Below, piece by piece: positions 42,643 to 51,327 of a DNA stretch of 64,000 bases. The position numbers and the translations under genes are program-made. Position 1 is the first letter of the stretch. Each line of letters begins with the position of its first letter. Source of the stretch: Longispora fulva. GTDB lineage: Bacteria; Actinomycetota; Actinomycetes; Mycobacteriales; Micromonosporaceae. The notes beneath the pieces were generated by a model that saw only the letters and a program-made list of their open reading frames with translations, ran no database searches and was not told the origin of the DNA. The stretch covers positions 4,030,001-4,094,000 of the forward strand of contig NZ_JADOUF010000001.1 of NCBI RefSeq assembly GCF_015751905.1, read 5' to 3'.

Positions 42643-43440
42643 TCAGGCCGTTTCCCTCCGGCGGCGGCTGACGATCAGTACCGCGCCGACGACGCCCGAG
42701 GCGGTGAGCACCCCGAGTCCCGCCCACGCGGCACTGTTGTCGGTCGTCTCCGGGGCCGCCACCCCGAAGCCGCCGAGCTTGCCCTGGTTCGCGTAGTCCG
42801 AGCCGGGAAGTTTGTCGCCGTAGCGGCCGTGCACCACGTCCTGGTAGCCGGCGAGGCCCACGCCGGCGCCGACGATCGCGCGGGCCGTGTCGTTGAGAGG
42901 GACGACCCGGCCGTCGTGCACCTTGTACCAGGCGTTGACCTGCGGCTCGGTGAACACCAGGTCGGCGCCGGCCTGCCGGGGGTAGGCCACCTCGTCCACG
43001 GTGGACGAGATGTTCACGGCCTCCCACGTCGAGCCCCCGGGCTGGGCGATCCAGACCGAGGCGCGTTGCCCGTCGGCGGAGCGGGCCTCGACCGTGGCGT
43101 ACGCGAACAGGGCCACCGGCGCGGACCTGTCCCCGGCGACGAAGGCGGGGTTGAGGGAGTACACGGCCTCGGCCGCCCCGGTCAGGCTGGGACTCTTGGC
43201 CGCGGCGGCGCGGTCGGCGCCGTCGCCGGTGAGCGCCACGGACCGGCCGGCCGCGTGCTCGTCGAGCTGGACGAAGAACCGGGCGAGCCGGGTCGGCGCG
43301 TCGCCCAGGCTCGCGGCGGCGCGCGCCGTGGCCAGGTCGGCGGCCGTGGGCCCGGCGATGCCCGGGGCGGCGGTCGCGGGGGCGGCCAGCAGGAGTGCCG
43401 TCGCGACGCCGAGACCGGCGAAGAGCGTGTGGAGTCTCAT
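42643..43440 (-). CDS. Exported Ala-rich protein with C-terminal membrane anchor, function unknown
   Basis: This 265-aa protein has a signal peptide (about 1-24, ending PATAA), an extracellular body of about 200 residues with a predicted alpha/beta character (VALFAYATVEARSADGQ; STWEAVNISSTVDEVAYP), and a C-terminal helix followed by RRRR (WAGLGVLTASGVVGAVLIVS then basic tail), the pattern of a stop-transfer anchor. No LPxTG motif is seen. It starts 12 nt after the papain-like protease stop, so the two are cotranscribed. It could be a surface partner, inhibitor or substrate of the protease. I do not recognise a family. Confidence 0.75.
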   Translation of the reverse strand: MRLHTLFAGLGVATALLLAAPATAAPGIAGPTAADLATARAAASLGDAPTRLARFFVQLDEHAAGRSVALTGDGADRAAAAKSPSLTGAAEAVYSLNPAFVAGDRSAPVALFAYATVEARSADGQRASVWIAQPGGSTWEAVNISSTVDEVAYPRQAGADLVFTEPQVNAWYKVHDGRVVPLNDTARAIVGAGVGLAGYQDVVHGRYGDKLPGSDYANQGKLGGFGVAAPETTDNSAAWAGLGVLTASGVVGAVLIVSRRRRETA

Positions 43441-43452
43441 GTCAGCGTCTCC

Positions 43453-44025
43453 TCACAGACCGATCCGGTACAGCGACTGCGCCCAACGGAACTGGCCGTT
43501 GCTGACGTAGTAGCTGTAGGACGCCTGGCTGTAGCGTTGACTGCTCGGCCAGGGGTCGCCCCAGAAGATGGAGCTGGTGGCGGTGTCGTACCCGTAGATG
43601 ACCTGGGCGTGGCCGCCGCCGGCCGTCCAGTAGATGCCGGTCTCGATCGGCCGGTTGCCGTTGATCTCGGTCTGCACGCCGCTGTAGGACAGCGCGCCGG
43701 TCACCGAGCCGGGCCGCAGCCCGAGCGCCTGGAACGCGCGCTGCACTGTGGACAGCTCGCCCGGCTGGTTCGGGCAGGTGGTGCCGGCGGGATAGCCGCG
43801 CCCGTAGTCGCAGAACGTGTTCTGGCTCGTGCTCGCGCCGTAGCCCAGGTAGCGGGCGATGGTGAGGCCGCTGGCGGCCCAGCACCACTGGTTCTGGACC
43901 TGCACCTGCTGCGAGATGCCCAGTTGCTTGCTGGCCGCGAACGCCGGCGTGGCGGGCAACGTAGTGATGAGCAGGGCGGTGAGGACGGCAACGGCGCCGC
44001 CGAGGCGTCGTCGGGTCATGTGCAT
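43453..44025 (-). CDS. Secreted papain-like cysteine protease
   Basis: This 190-aa protein has a signal peptide (about 1-31, ending AFAAS). The mature domain has the active-site segment VQNQWCWAASGLTIARYLG (nucleophile Cys, preceding Gln for the oxyanion hole) and the catalytic His in TAGGGHAQVIYGYD, followed by IFWGDPWP with the third-position residue. It resembles the C39/C70 (AvrRpt2-like) papain-like group. ATG 44025 is chosen for AAAGGAG about 5 nt upstream. A pair of near-identical 20-bp repeats lies upstream (44095-44264) and may regulate it. Confidence 0.85.
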   Translation of the reverse strand: MHMTRRRLGGAVAVLTALLITTLPATPAFAASKQLGISQQVQVQNQWCWAASGLTIARYLGYGASTSQNTFCDYGRGYPAGTTCPNQPGELSTVQRAFQALGLRPGSVTGALSYSGVQTEINGNRPIETGIYWTAGGGHAQVIYGYDTATSSIFWGDPWPSSQRYSQASYSYYVSNGQFRWAQSLYRIGL

Positions 44026-44094
44026 GGTCACTCCTTTCGGGAGTGGAGGGGTGCACCTGACGTTAGGAGTAGACCAACATCAATGAAATGGGAA

Positions 44095-44264
44095 ACAACC
44101 CTTGCGAAACCCTTTCTTCGGGTACTCCCATGACGCACCGCACGAAAGAGGGCCGACGGTCGGGGTGACCGCCGGCCCCCGGATTCCGGCGGGGTGGCAG
44201 CGCCGGTCACTGCGACCGACCATAGGAGACGTCACTGAATTAGGACAACCCTTGTAAAACCCTT
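44095..44264. repeat. Two copies of a 20-bp repeat upstream of the cysteine protease gene
   Basis: ACAACCCTTGCGAAACCCTT (44095-44114) and ACAACCCTTGTAAAACCCTT (44245-44264) match at 18 of 20 positions. Read towards the protease, each copy is AAGGGTT-N4-AAGGGTTGT, that is, two half-sites in direct orientation, typical of a regulator binding one face of DNA. An imperfect hairpin (about 44151-44178) lies between them and may terminate the NACHT gene. The rest of the 302-bp gap holds nothing I recognise. Confidence 0.45.
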
Positions 44265-44327
44265 CCAACCCACCAATTCATCTGGTACATAGCTTTCTGA
44301 GTGCAAATTAATTTTGTGTTACAGGGT

Positions 44328-47081
44328 TCAGCCGCCCACGATCCAGGCGGTGAGCACGGCGTGCGCGTCGGCGGGCAGCTCGAGATCGCGGAGCGTCGCG
44401 CGTGCTGCGGGGCGCAGGCTGGTGTTCCCGCGCCCCCGCACGACGACCCCGTAGAAGGCCTCCCGGGCGAACATGTGGTTCCGTCCCGCCGAAGCCGCGA
44501 CGATGACCAGTAGCAGAGCCGCGCGGACCTGCGGCGGGAGCTCGCTCCACACCTCCGGGGCGTCCAGCGCCGCCGGGATCCGCAGGTTCCTGATCGCGCC
44601 CTCGACCGGCGCGAAGCGGACGGCGAGGTGCGGGGCCAACGCTGCCAGGTGTTCGAGTGCGTCGACACCTTGCCCGGCAGGTCTGTGGTCGAGAACGCGG
44701 AGTATCCACTCCGCCTGCGAGAACGAGCTGTTCCACGCGGTGGAGACGTAGTCGAACAGGCGGTCGAACCCGCCCCTCCGCAGACTCCGCGCGGACGGCA
44801 GCTCGAGGCACCGCCACCACCGCGCCCGCTCCGGGATCGCGGCGCCGAGACGCCCCGCGAAGCGGCTGGTCAGTGGAACGCTCCGCGACAACGCGCTGAA
44901 GAGACCCTGCCCCACCAGGCTCGCCCAGACGATGCCGGCGGAAGGATAGGCCGCCCGGTCCCCGGCTGCGGCCTCGACCGCCGAGATGATGCCCTGGGTG
45001 ATGCGCGCCCGGTTGTCGGGGTTCCCCACGTGCAGGGCCGCAGCCAGCGGAACATCGTTGATGTCAGCGATCTCAGGCCCCCGCAGCCGGAGATCCGGAT
45101 GCACCGAGCACGCGCGCAGCGTCGCCCGCGTGACCACGTCGCGGACCACGTCGTTTCCCGGCGCGACGTCGTCGAGCATCCCGGCGGCGAAGGTCAGGAC
45201 CGTCGATGCCCGCACCGGATCGTCCGTGGCGTCGTAGTCCGCCATCGCCAGCCGCAGCACGCCGTCGGCGCCGCCCTCGAAGCTCCGGTCCAGGATCTGC
45301 ACCGCCAACTGGGCCACCACGCTCCACGTCCCGTCACCCATCCGCGTCCGGAGTTGCTCCCAGACCGCCGCCGGGTCCGGCTTGGCCTTGACCAGCTGGG
45401 AGGCCGCGAAGTACTCGAGGAAGGTGCGGTGCACGAAGCCGTACTGGGGCTGCGCCCTGTCCACGCCCATGTCGGTGAGGACCCAGGCCCGCCCGGCGCA
45501 GAAGTCGAGGAAGTCCTCCGCCGCCTGCAGCGCCTCGTCCGGGTCCTCGAAACGCCTCTCGGACAGGTGCGCGGCCAGGCTGCGGCTCAGCTCGGCCCGG
45601 GGCAGGACCTGCCGGCCGGCCGGGTCGGTGAACAGCTGCCACGCCAGGCGTTGCACCGTCGGGCGGACGAAGGCGGAGTACTTGTGCGGGACCTCGATGT
45701 CGCGGGACCGGTCCCAGGTGACGAACAGCAGCTCGGCGCAGCGCTCGTAGATCTCCGGCCGGTTGCGGGGGATGTAGTGCGTGCTGGAGTACAGGGTGCA
45801 CAGCAGGGACAGCATCAGCGGGTTCGCGCACAGGTCCCGGACCCCGACGCTCTCCCGGAGGAAGTCGCGGGCGAGGCTCCCGGGTTGCCTGGTCGGGTCG
45901 AGGGCGAACCACTTCGTCACGTACTCCGTGATCTGCCGGTCGCCGAACGGCGCGACGGCGGTCACGGCGAACAGGTCCGGCTCCAGTGGCGCGTCGGCGT
46001 AGCCCACGACGCGGGAGGTGAGCACGATCCGGGTCAGGGGGTAGCGGTGGACGAAGCCCTCCACCATGCGGGCGAAGGACCGGCGGTGCGCGGCGGTGCC
46101 CAGTTCGTCCAGGCCGTCGATGACGACGAGCGCCCGGCCGTTGAGGAGCAGGTACTCCAGGGCGTCCGGTGGCGGCTCCACCTGGTGCGGGCGGCGACAG
46201 ACCGCCTCCAGGTACGTGACCAGGGTGTCGTGGCGGCGCCGCAGGCCGGCCGTGTGTTCGCGGACCACGAGCAGGAGCGGGACCAGCCCCGCCAGGCCGG
46301 GCACCCGGTCCGCGGCGAGGTCGTGCACGAGCTTGGCCGCGAGGGTGGACTTGCCGGCCCCCGGGTCGCCGAGCACCACGGTGCGCAGCCCGCCGGCCAC
46401 GACCTTCTCCACAGTCGACGGATCCGCCTCCGGATCGTCCTGGGGCCGCAGGTTCGGGGCGACGTACAGCGCGGAGTAGTCCACGAACCGGGACTCGCCG
46501 GCGTGGTGCAAGCGGAGCCGGGTGTGCTGGGCGCGCGCGGCCTCGCGCAGGGTGCCGGCGAAGCCGTCGATCTCGACGAGGGAGTCGAGCCGCTGCAGCA
46601 GTTCCGCGTTGCGCACCCCGGCGGCGGCCACGTCCGCGCCGATCGCGAGCGTGTACCCGTCCACCTCGCCGGGATCGCCGACGGTGACCTGGACCAGGTG
46701 CAGCACCAGGTCCGTGACCTCGAAGCAGACCTCGGGTCCGAAGACCCCGGTGTGTCGTAGGCCGTGCCGGATCTGGTCCCGCAGGGTGGCGCGGGCCCCG
46801 TCGGGATCGGGACGTGCGGCGGCGACCAACGCCTGCCGCACCACCTGCGCGAACACCGGACCGTGCAGGAAGTCCCGCAGGATCCGCAGCTGTCCGGGGT
46901 CGAGCAGTTCCAGGACGGCGCCGGAACCGGCGGGCAGCATCACGGCCTGGGCGTCGTCGACGGCCCGGGCGGCGAGGCGGCGGCGCGCCCGGGCCGAGGA
47001 CCGGGAGTGGATCACGTCGCCGGTCACCTGGGTGACCATCGCTCCGACATATCCGAGCAGGGTGGAGAGGACGAGTGACAC
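44328..47081 (-). CDS. NACHT-domain STAND NTPase
   Basis: This 917-aa protein begins with a hydrophobic helix (about 3-25; VLSTLLGYVGAMV), perhaps a membrane anchor, then a helical region and a NACHT domain. Walker A is VVLGDPGAGKSTLAAKL (Lys near 243), Walker B ALVVIDGLDELG, and the sensor region IVLTSRVVGYADAPL. A winged-helix-like part (YGFVHRTFLEYFAA) is typical of NACHT proteins, followed by about 300 residues of helical, poorly conserved C-terminus (possible sensor). Such proteins act in bacterial antiphage immunity or signalling. GTG 47081 is chosen for GAGGAG upstream. It is a single-gene unit here with no adjacent effector gene. Confidence 0.88.
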   Translation of the reverse strand: MSLVLSTLLGYVGAMVTQVTGDVIHSRSSARARRRLAARAVDDAQAVMLPAGSGAVLELLDPGQLRILRDFLHGPVFAQVVRQALVAAARPDPDGARATLRDQIRHGLRHTGVFGPEVCFEVTDLVLHLVQVTVGDPGEVDGYTLAIGADVAAAGVRNAELLQRLDSLVEIDGFAGTLREAARAQHTRLRLHHAGESRFVDYSALYVAPNLRPQDDPEADPSTVEKVVAGGLRTVVLGDPGAGKSTLAAKLVHDLAADRVPGLAGLVPLLLVVREHTAGLRRRHDTLVTYLEAVCRRPHQVEPPPDALEYLLLNGRALVVIDGLDELGTAAHRRSFARMVEGFVHRYPLTRIVLTSRVVGYADAPLEPDLFAVTAVAPFGDRQITEYVTKWFALDPTRQPGSLARDFLRESVGVRDLCANPLMLSLLCTLYSSTHYIPRNRPEIYERCAELLFVTWDRSRDIEVPHKYSAFVRPTVQRLAWQLFTDPAGRQVLPRAELSRSLAAHLSERRFEDPDEALQAAEDFLDFCAGRAWVLTDMGVDRAQPQYGFVHRTFLEYFAASQLVKAKPDPAAVWEQLRTRMGDGTWSVVAQLAVQILDRSFEGGADGVLRLAMADYDATDDPVRASTVLTFAAGMLDDVAPGNDVVRDVVTRATLRACSVHPDLRLRGPEIADINDVPLAAALHVGNPDNRARITQGIISAVEAAAGDRAAYPSAGIVWASLVGQGLFSALSRSVPLTSRFAGRLGAAIPERARWWRCLELPSARSLRRGGFDRLFDYVSTAWNSSFSQAEWILRVLDHRPAGQGVDALEHLAALAPHLAVRFAPVEGAIRNLRIPAALDAPEVWSELPPQVRAALLLVIVAASAGRNHMFAREAFYGVVVRGRGNTSLRPAARATLRDLELPADAHAVLTAWIVGG

Positions 47082-47235
47082 GGGGCTCCTCGGGCACGAA
47101 CCGGCGAATCCTCGACGATAGTGAGGCAAGCCGCCCGGCGCTGTCCCGTAGGCGACGGGCGTCACACCGACTATTACCTACTTAGTCGCTAGGGATAGTT
47201 GCCTTTAAGTGTCGCGGGCCATTAGCCTCCTTGCC

Positions 47236-47289
47236 ATGAGCCCCTACCCGAGCACCCGCGCGCATCGCAGCACGCGATGTTCGCGTTGA
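47236..47289 (+). CDS. Possible short Cys-containing leader peptide upstream of the ABC operon
   Basis: A 17-codon frame, MSPYPSTRAHRSTRCSR, ends about 150 nt before the binding-protein gene. Sulfur-related operons in actinobacteria often have short leader peptides with Cys near the end that allow Cys-dependent attenuation. Here the Cys is third from last. No ribosome-binding site is evident, so this is weak. Otherwise the 356-bp gap (47082-47437) shows only the NACHT promoter side. Confidence 0.25.
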   Translation: MSPYPSTRAHRSTRCSR

Positions 47290-47437
47290 CGTAGCCGCTC
47301 TCCTCCCGCCCGTTCCGGGCCACCGATCCACCCCTTTCCCGCCGACCGCGACCCTCGCGGCCGGCCGCCACGGCCCGCGCATCCGCACGGCCGTCCGCAG
47401 GCCCCCACCTCGTTCCATCCAGTAAGGAGAACCATCC

Positions 47438-48445
47438 GTGCGTCGTTCACTCGCACTTCTCACAGCCCTCGCCCTGCTCGGCACCGGGTCCGGCTGCGCC
47501 AGTCGGGGCGACGCCGCGCCGGGCGCCGAACAGAAGGTCCTGCGCTACCAGGGCGCGGTCGGCGCGGTCACGCTCCCCGAGCTGGCTGCCGACCTCGGCT
47601 ACCTCGACTCCATCTCCCTGAAGTGGATCGGCAACACGACCAGCGGCCCGCAGGACATCCAGGCCGCCACCACCGGCGACGTCGAGTTCGGCGGCGCGTT
47701 CAACGGGGCGATCGTCAAACTGAGGGCCGCCAAGGCGCCGATCCAGGCCGTCGTCGGGTACTACGGCGTCAACGAGCAGGTCTACGGCGGCTTCTACGTC
47801 CTCGACGGCAGCCCGATCAGGAGCGCCAAGGACCTGATCGGCAAGAAGATCGGCATGAACACCCTCGGCGCGCACTACGAGGCGATCCTGAAGACCTACC
47901 TGGTCCGCAACGGGCTCACCGACGAGGAGGTCAGGAAGGTCGAGCCGATCGTGGTCCCGCCGGTCAGCACCGAGCAGTCGCTGCGGGCTGGGCAGATCGA
48001 CGTCGCCGTGCTCAGCGGCACCCTGCGGGACAAGGCCCTGGAGAAGGGCGGCATCCACCCGCTGTTCACCGACTACGAACTGCTCGGCGCGTTCACCGCG
48101 GGCAGCTACGTGTTCCGCACCGACTTCCTGAAGAGGAACCCGGGCACGGTGCGCACCTTCGTCACCGGAGTGGCCAAGGCCATCGAGTGGACGAGGACGA
48201 CGCCCCGCGAGCAGGTGATCGCCCGGTACGCCGACATCCTGCGGAAGCGGGCCCGCAACGAGGACGACAGCCAGCTGAAGTTCTGGAGGAGCACCGGCGT
48301 GGCCGGCGCGGGCGGGCTGATCGCCGACAAGGAGTTCAGCACCTGGGTGGACTGGCTGGACCGGTCCGGCGAGCTGAAGAACGGCAAGCCGGCGCTGACG
48401 GACCTGTTCACCAACCAGTACAACGCGTACAAGGCGGCGTCATGA
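47438..48445 (+). CDS. ABC transporter substrate-binding lipoprotein, sulfonate/taurine/nitrate type
   Basis: This 335-aa protein has a lipoprotein signal (GTGSGC lipobox) and a type II periplasmic-binding fold of the SsuA/TauA/NrtA group: VLRYQGAVGAVTLPELAADL, IQAATTGDVEFGGAFNGA, and KIGMNTLGAHYEAIL. The partner monooxygenase in the operon favours an organosulfur or aromatic compound as substrate, but this cannot be fixed. GTG 47438 follows AAGGAG. The gene starts a five-gene operon whose members overlap by 4-8 nt. Confidence 0.88.
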   Translation: MRRSLALLTALALLGTGSGCASRGDAAPGAEQKVLRYQGAVGAVTLPELAADLGYLDSISLKWIGNTTSGPQDIQAATTGDVEFGGAFNGAIVKLRAAKAPIQAVVGYYGVNEQVYGGFYVLDGSPIRSAKDLIGKKIGMNTLGAHYEAILKTYLVRNGLTDEEVRKVEPIVVPPVSTEQSLRAGQIDVAVLSGTLRDKALEKGGIHPLFTDYELLGAFTAGSYVFRTDFLKRNPGTVRTFVTGVAKAIEWTRTTPREQVIARYADILRKRARNEDDSQLKFWRSTGVAGAGGLIADKEFSTWVDWLDRSGELKNGKPALTDLFTNQYNAYKAAS

Positions 48446-49227
48446 AGATCCAGTTGCTGGACGTGACCAAGACCTTCGGGGACTTCACGGCGCTGTCCGA
48501 CGTCAGCCTGGACATCCGGGCCGGGGAGTTCGTGGCCCTCGTCGGGCCGAGCGGATGCGGCAAGTCCACGCTGCTCGACCTGCTCGGCGGGCTCACCCGG
48601 CCGACCGGCGGCCAGATCCTGATCGACGGGAACCCGGTCACCGGGCCGGGGCTGGACCGGGGCGTGGTGTTCCAGCAGTACGCGCTGCTGCCGTGGCGGA
48701 CCGCGCTCGGCAACATCGCGTTCGGGCTGGAAGCCAAGGGGGTGGGCCGCCGGGAACGCGAGGAAAGAACACGTCACTTCCTCGACCTGGTCGGGCTCGA
48801 CGGTTTCGGGGACCGCTACCCGCACGAGCTGTCCGGCGGGATGAAGCAGCGGGTCGCCATCGCCCGCAGCCTCGCGTTCGACCCCGAGGTGCTGCTGATG
48901 GACGAGCCGTTCGCGGCCCTGGACGCCCAGACCCGCGAATCGTTGCAGGACGAGCTGCTCCGGATCTGGGAGCGGACCGGCAAGACGATCGTGTTCATCA
49001 CGCACGGCATCGAGGAGGCCGTGTACCTCGGCCAACGGGTCGCCGTGATGACCTCGCGCCCTGGGCGGATCAAGCGGGTGGTCGACATCCCGCTGGACTC
49101 CCGGACGAGCGGCGGGGACCTGCGCGCGAACCCGGAGTTCGTCCGGCTGCGCCACGAGGTGTGGGAACTGCTCCGCGACGAGGTCCGCGCGGCGCAGGCG
49201 AGCGAGAGGGAGGCCCGCGTTGGCTAG
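48442..49227 (+). CDS. ABC transporter ATPase, sulfonate/taurine/nitrate type
   Basis: This 261-aa ATPase has Walker A VGPSGCGKSTLLDLL, Q-loop VFQQYALLPWRTALGN, signature LSGGMKQRVAIARSLAF, Walker B VLLMDEPFAALD and switch FITHGIEEAVYL. The LPW in the Q-loop is typical of the SsuB/TauB/NrtD group. ATG 48442 overlaps the previous stop. It drives import through the permease encoded next. Confidence 0.93.
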   Translation: MKIQLLDVTKTFGDFTALSDVSLDIRAGEFVALVGPSGCGKSTLLDLLGGLTRPTGGQILIDGNPVTGPGLDRGVVFQQYALLPWRTALGNIAFGLEAKGVGRREREERTRHFLDLVGLDGFGDRYPHELSGGMKQRVAIARSLAFDPEVLLMDEPFAALDAQTRESLQDELLRIWERTGKTIVFITHGIEEAVYLGQRVAVMTSRPGRIKRVVDIPLDSRTSGGDLRANPEFVRLRHEVWELLRDEVRAAQASEREARVG

Positions 49228-50014
49228 CATCTCCGTGCCGGGGGTCGCGCGGCTGCGCGTACCCGTCATCGGTTGGGTCTTTCGTCGGTTCGGGGTCCTG
49301 GCCCTGCTCGCCGCCGGGTGGGAGTTCGTGCCCCGACTCGGCTTCGTGGACGCCACGTTCCTGCCGCCGTTGTCGGAGGTCCTCGGCGCGTGGTGGGACC
49401 TGGCCCGCTCCGGCGAGCTGTGGAACCATGTCGAGATCAGCCTGGTCCGCTCGCTCAGCGGGTTCGCGCTGGCCATCGCGCTGGCGATCCCGCTGGGCCT
49501 GCTGATCGGCTGGTACAGGCCCGTGGCCGAGGCGCTCAGCCCCGCCCTCGAACTGTTCCGCAACACCTCCGCGCTCGCGCTGCTGCCCGTGTTCATCCTG
49601 ATCCTGGGCCTCGGCGAGACCTCCAAGATCTCCCTGATCGTGTACGCCTGCTCCTGGCCGATCCTGCTCAACACCATCAGCGGGGTACGCGGCGTCGACC
49701 CCCTGCTGATCAAGGCCTCGGTCTCCCTGGGCCTCAAGCCGGCCCGCCTGTTCCAGAAGGTGATCCTGCCGGCGGCCGTGCCCACGGTCTTCACCGGCGT
49801 CCGGCTCGCTGGCGCCTACTCGATCCTGGTCCTCGTCGCCGCCGAGATGGTCGGCGCGAAGGCCGGCCTCGGCTACCTGATCAACGCCTCGCAGTTCAAC
49901 TTCGCCGTGCCCGACATGTACGCGGGCATCCTCACCATCTCGGCCATCGGCCTGGTGTTCAACCAGGTCCTCGTCACCCTCGAACGCCGCTTCTCGACCT
50001 GGAGAACCACATGA
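49220..50014 (+). CDS. ABC transporter permease, sulfonate/taurine/nitrate type
   Basis: This 264-aa permease has about six membrane helices. The EAA loop reads KASVSLGLKPARLFQKVILP, matching SsuC/TauC proteins. It uses the rare start TTG 49220, supported by GAGGGAGG upstream, and overlaps the ATPase gene by 8 nt. It forms the membrane channel, probably as a dimer. Confidence 0.9.
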   Translation: MASISVPGVARLRVPVIGWVFRRFGVLALLAAGWEFVPRLGFVDATFLPPLSEVLGAWWDLARSGELWNHVEISLVRSLSGFALAIALAIPLGLLIGWYRPVAEALSPALELFRNTSALALLPVFILILGLGETSKISLIVYACSWPILLNTISGVRGVDPLLIKASVSLGLKPARLFQKVILPAAVPTVFTGVRLAGAYSILVLVAAEMVGAKAGLGYLINASQFNFAVPDMYAGILTISAIGLVFNQVLVTLERRFSTWRTT

Positions 50015-51327
50015 CCCGCCAGCTGCACCTCAACGCGTTCCTGATGGGCGTCGGCCACCACGAGGCCGCGTGGCGGCACCCCAGCACCGACCCCCGCAAG
50101 GTCCTCGACGTGAAACACTTCCAGGACCTCGCCCGGATCGCCGAACGCGGCACGCTCGACTCGCTGTTCCTCGCCGACGGCCTGTTCGTCGGGCCCAACG
50201 CCCGGCACAACATCCTGTCGGTGTTCGAACCGCTCACCCTTCTGTCCGCCCTGGCCGCCGTGACCGAGCACATCGGGCTCATCGCGACCGTGTCCACCAG
50301 CTACCACGAGCCGTTCAACGTGGCCCGCAAGTTCGCCTCCCTCGACCACATCAGCGGCGGCCGGGCCGGCTGGAACATCGTCACCTCCGCCACCGACGGC
50401 GAGGCCCGCAACTTCAACCTGCCCGGGGTCGCCGCGCACCGCGACCGCTACGACCGAGCCGAGGAGTTCGTCGACGTCACCCTCAAACTGTGGGACAGCT
50501 GGGAGGACGACGCCCTGCGCTTCGACGTCGAGGCCGGGGTGTTCGCCGAGACCACGAAGCTGCACGCCATCTCCCACGTCGGCGCACGGTTCCGGGTCGA
50601 CGGGCCCCTCAACACGCCCCGCTCGCCCCAGGGCCGGCCGCTGCTCGTCCAGGCCGGCTCGTCGCGGGACGGCAGGGACTTCGCCGCCCGGTACGCCGAG
50701 GCCGTGTTCACCGCCCAGCAGACCCTCGCCGAGGCCCAGAACTTCTACGCCGACCTCAAGGCACGCGCCTACGAACACGGCCGCGAGGTACGCGTCCTCC
50801 CCGGCATCGCCCCCGTGATCGGCTCCACGGAGGCCGAGGCCCTCGCCCTGGCCGCCGACCTCCAGGAACTGATCGTCACCGACCACGCGATCCACCAACT
50901 CTCCCAGATCCTCCAACTCGACCTCAGCACCTACGCGCTCGACGGCCCGCTGCCCGACGTCCCCGACTCGACGACGATCGAGGGCATGCAGAGCCGCTAC
51001 CAACTCGTGGTCGACCTCGCCCGACGGGAGAAGCTCACGATCCGCCAGCTCCTCGGCCGGCTCGGCGGCGGACGCGGCCACCGGGTCGTCGCCGGCACCC
51101 CCGAACAGATCGCCGACGAGATCGAACTGTGGTTCCTGTCCGGCGCGGCCGACGGTTTCAACGTGATGCCCCCGGTCCTGCCGTCCGGACTCGAAGCCTT
51201 CGTGGACCACGTGGTGCCAGAACTCCGCCGACGCGGCCTGTTCCGCGAGTCCTACACCGGCTCCACTCTGCGCGAGCACTACGGCCTGCCCCGCCCGGCG
51301 AGCCGCTACACGGCGGTCCCGGCATGA
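50011..51327 (+). CDS. NtaA/SnaA/DszA-type FMN-dependent monooxygenase
   Basis: This 438-aa protein belongs to the bacterial luciferase-like superfamily, NtaA/SnaA/DszA/SoxA group. The N-terminus FLMGVGHHEAAWRHP and the FMN-site segments LDSLFLADGL, SGGRAGWNIVTSA and RPLLVQAGSS are diagnostic. Such enzymes use reduced FMN and oxygen to break C-S or C-N bonds in sulfones, dibenzothiophene products or chelators. ATG 50011 overlaps the permease stop, so the imported compound is the likely substrate. The nitroreductase encoded next may act on the product; a flavin reductase is not seen in the operon. Confidence 0.9.
   Translation: MTRQLHLNAFLMGVGHHEAAWRHPSTDPRKVLDVKHFQDLARIAERGTLDSLFLADGLFVGPNARHNILSVFEPLTLLSALAAVTEHIGLIATVSTSYHEPFNVARKFASLDHISGGRAGWNIVTSATDGEARNFNLPGVAAHRDRYDRAEEFVDVTLKLWDSWEDDALRFDVEAGVFAETTKLHAISHVGARFRVDGPLNTPRSPQGRPLLVQAGSSRDGRDFAARYAEAVFTAQQTLAEAQNFYADLKARAYEHGREVRVLPGIAPVIGSTEAEALALAADLQELIVTDHAIHQLSQILQLDLSTYALDGPLPDVPDSTTIEGMQSRYQLVVDLARREKLTIRQLLGRLGGGRGHRVVAGTPEQIADEIELWFLSGAADGFNVMPPVLPSGLEAFVDHVVPELRRRGLFRESYTGSTLREHYGLPRPASRYTAVPA

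Noticed and set aside
44080-44268. 62-codon minus-strand frame across the two 20-bp repeats
   Set aside because: It needs a TTG start without a ribosome-binding site, and its repeated residues simply reflect the DNA repeat.
47200-47232. Five-codon minus-strand ORF preceded by AAGGAGG near the NACHT promoter
   Set aside because: It is too short to distinguish from chance; the AAGGAGG match is not linked to a longer frame.
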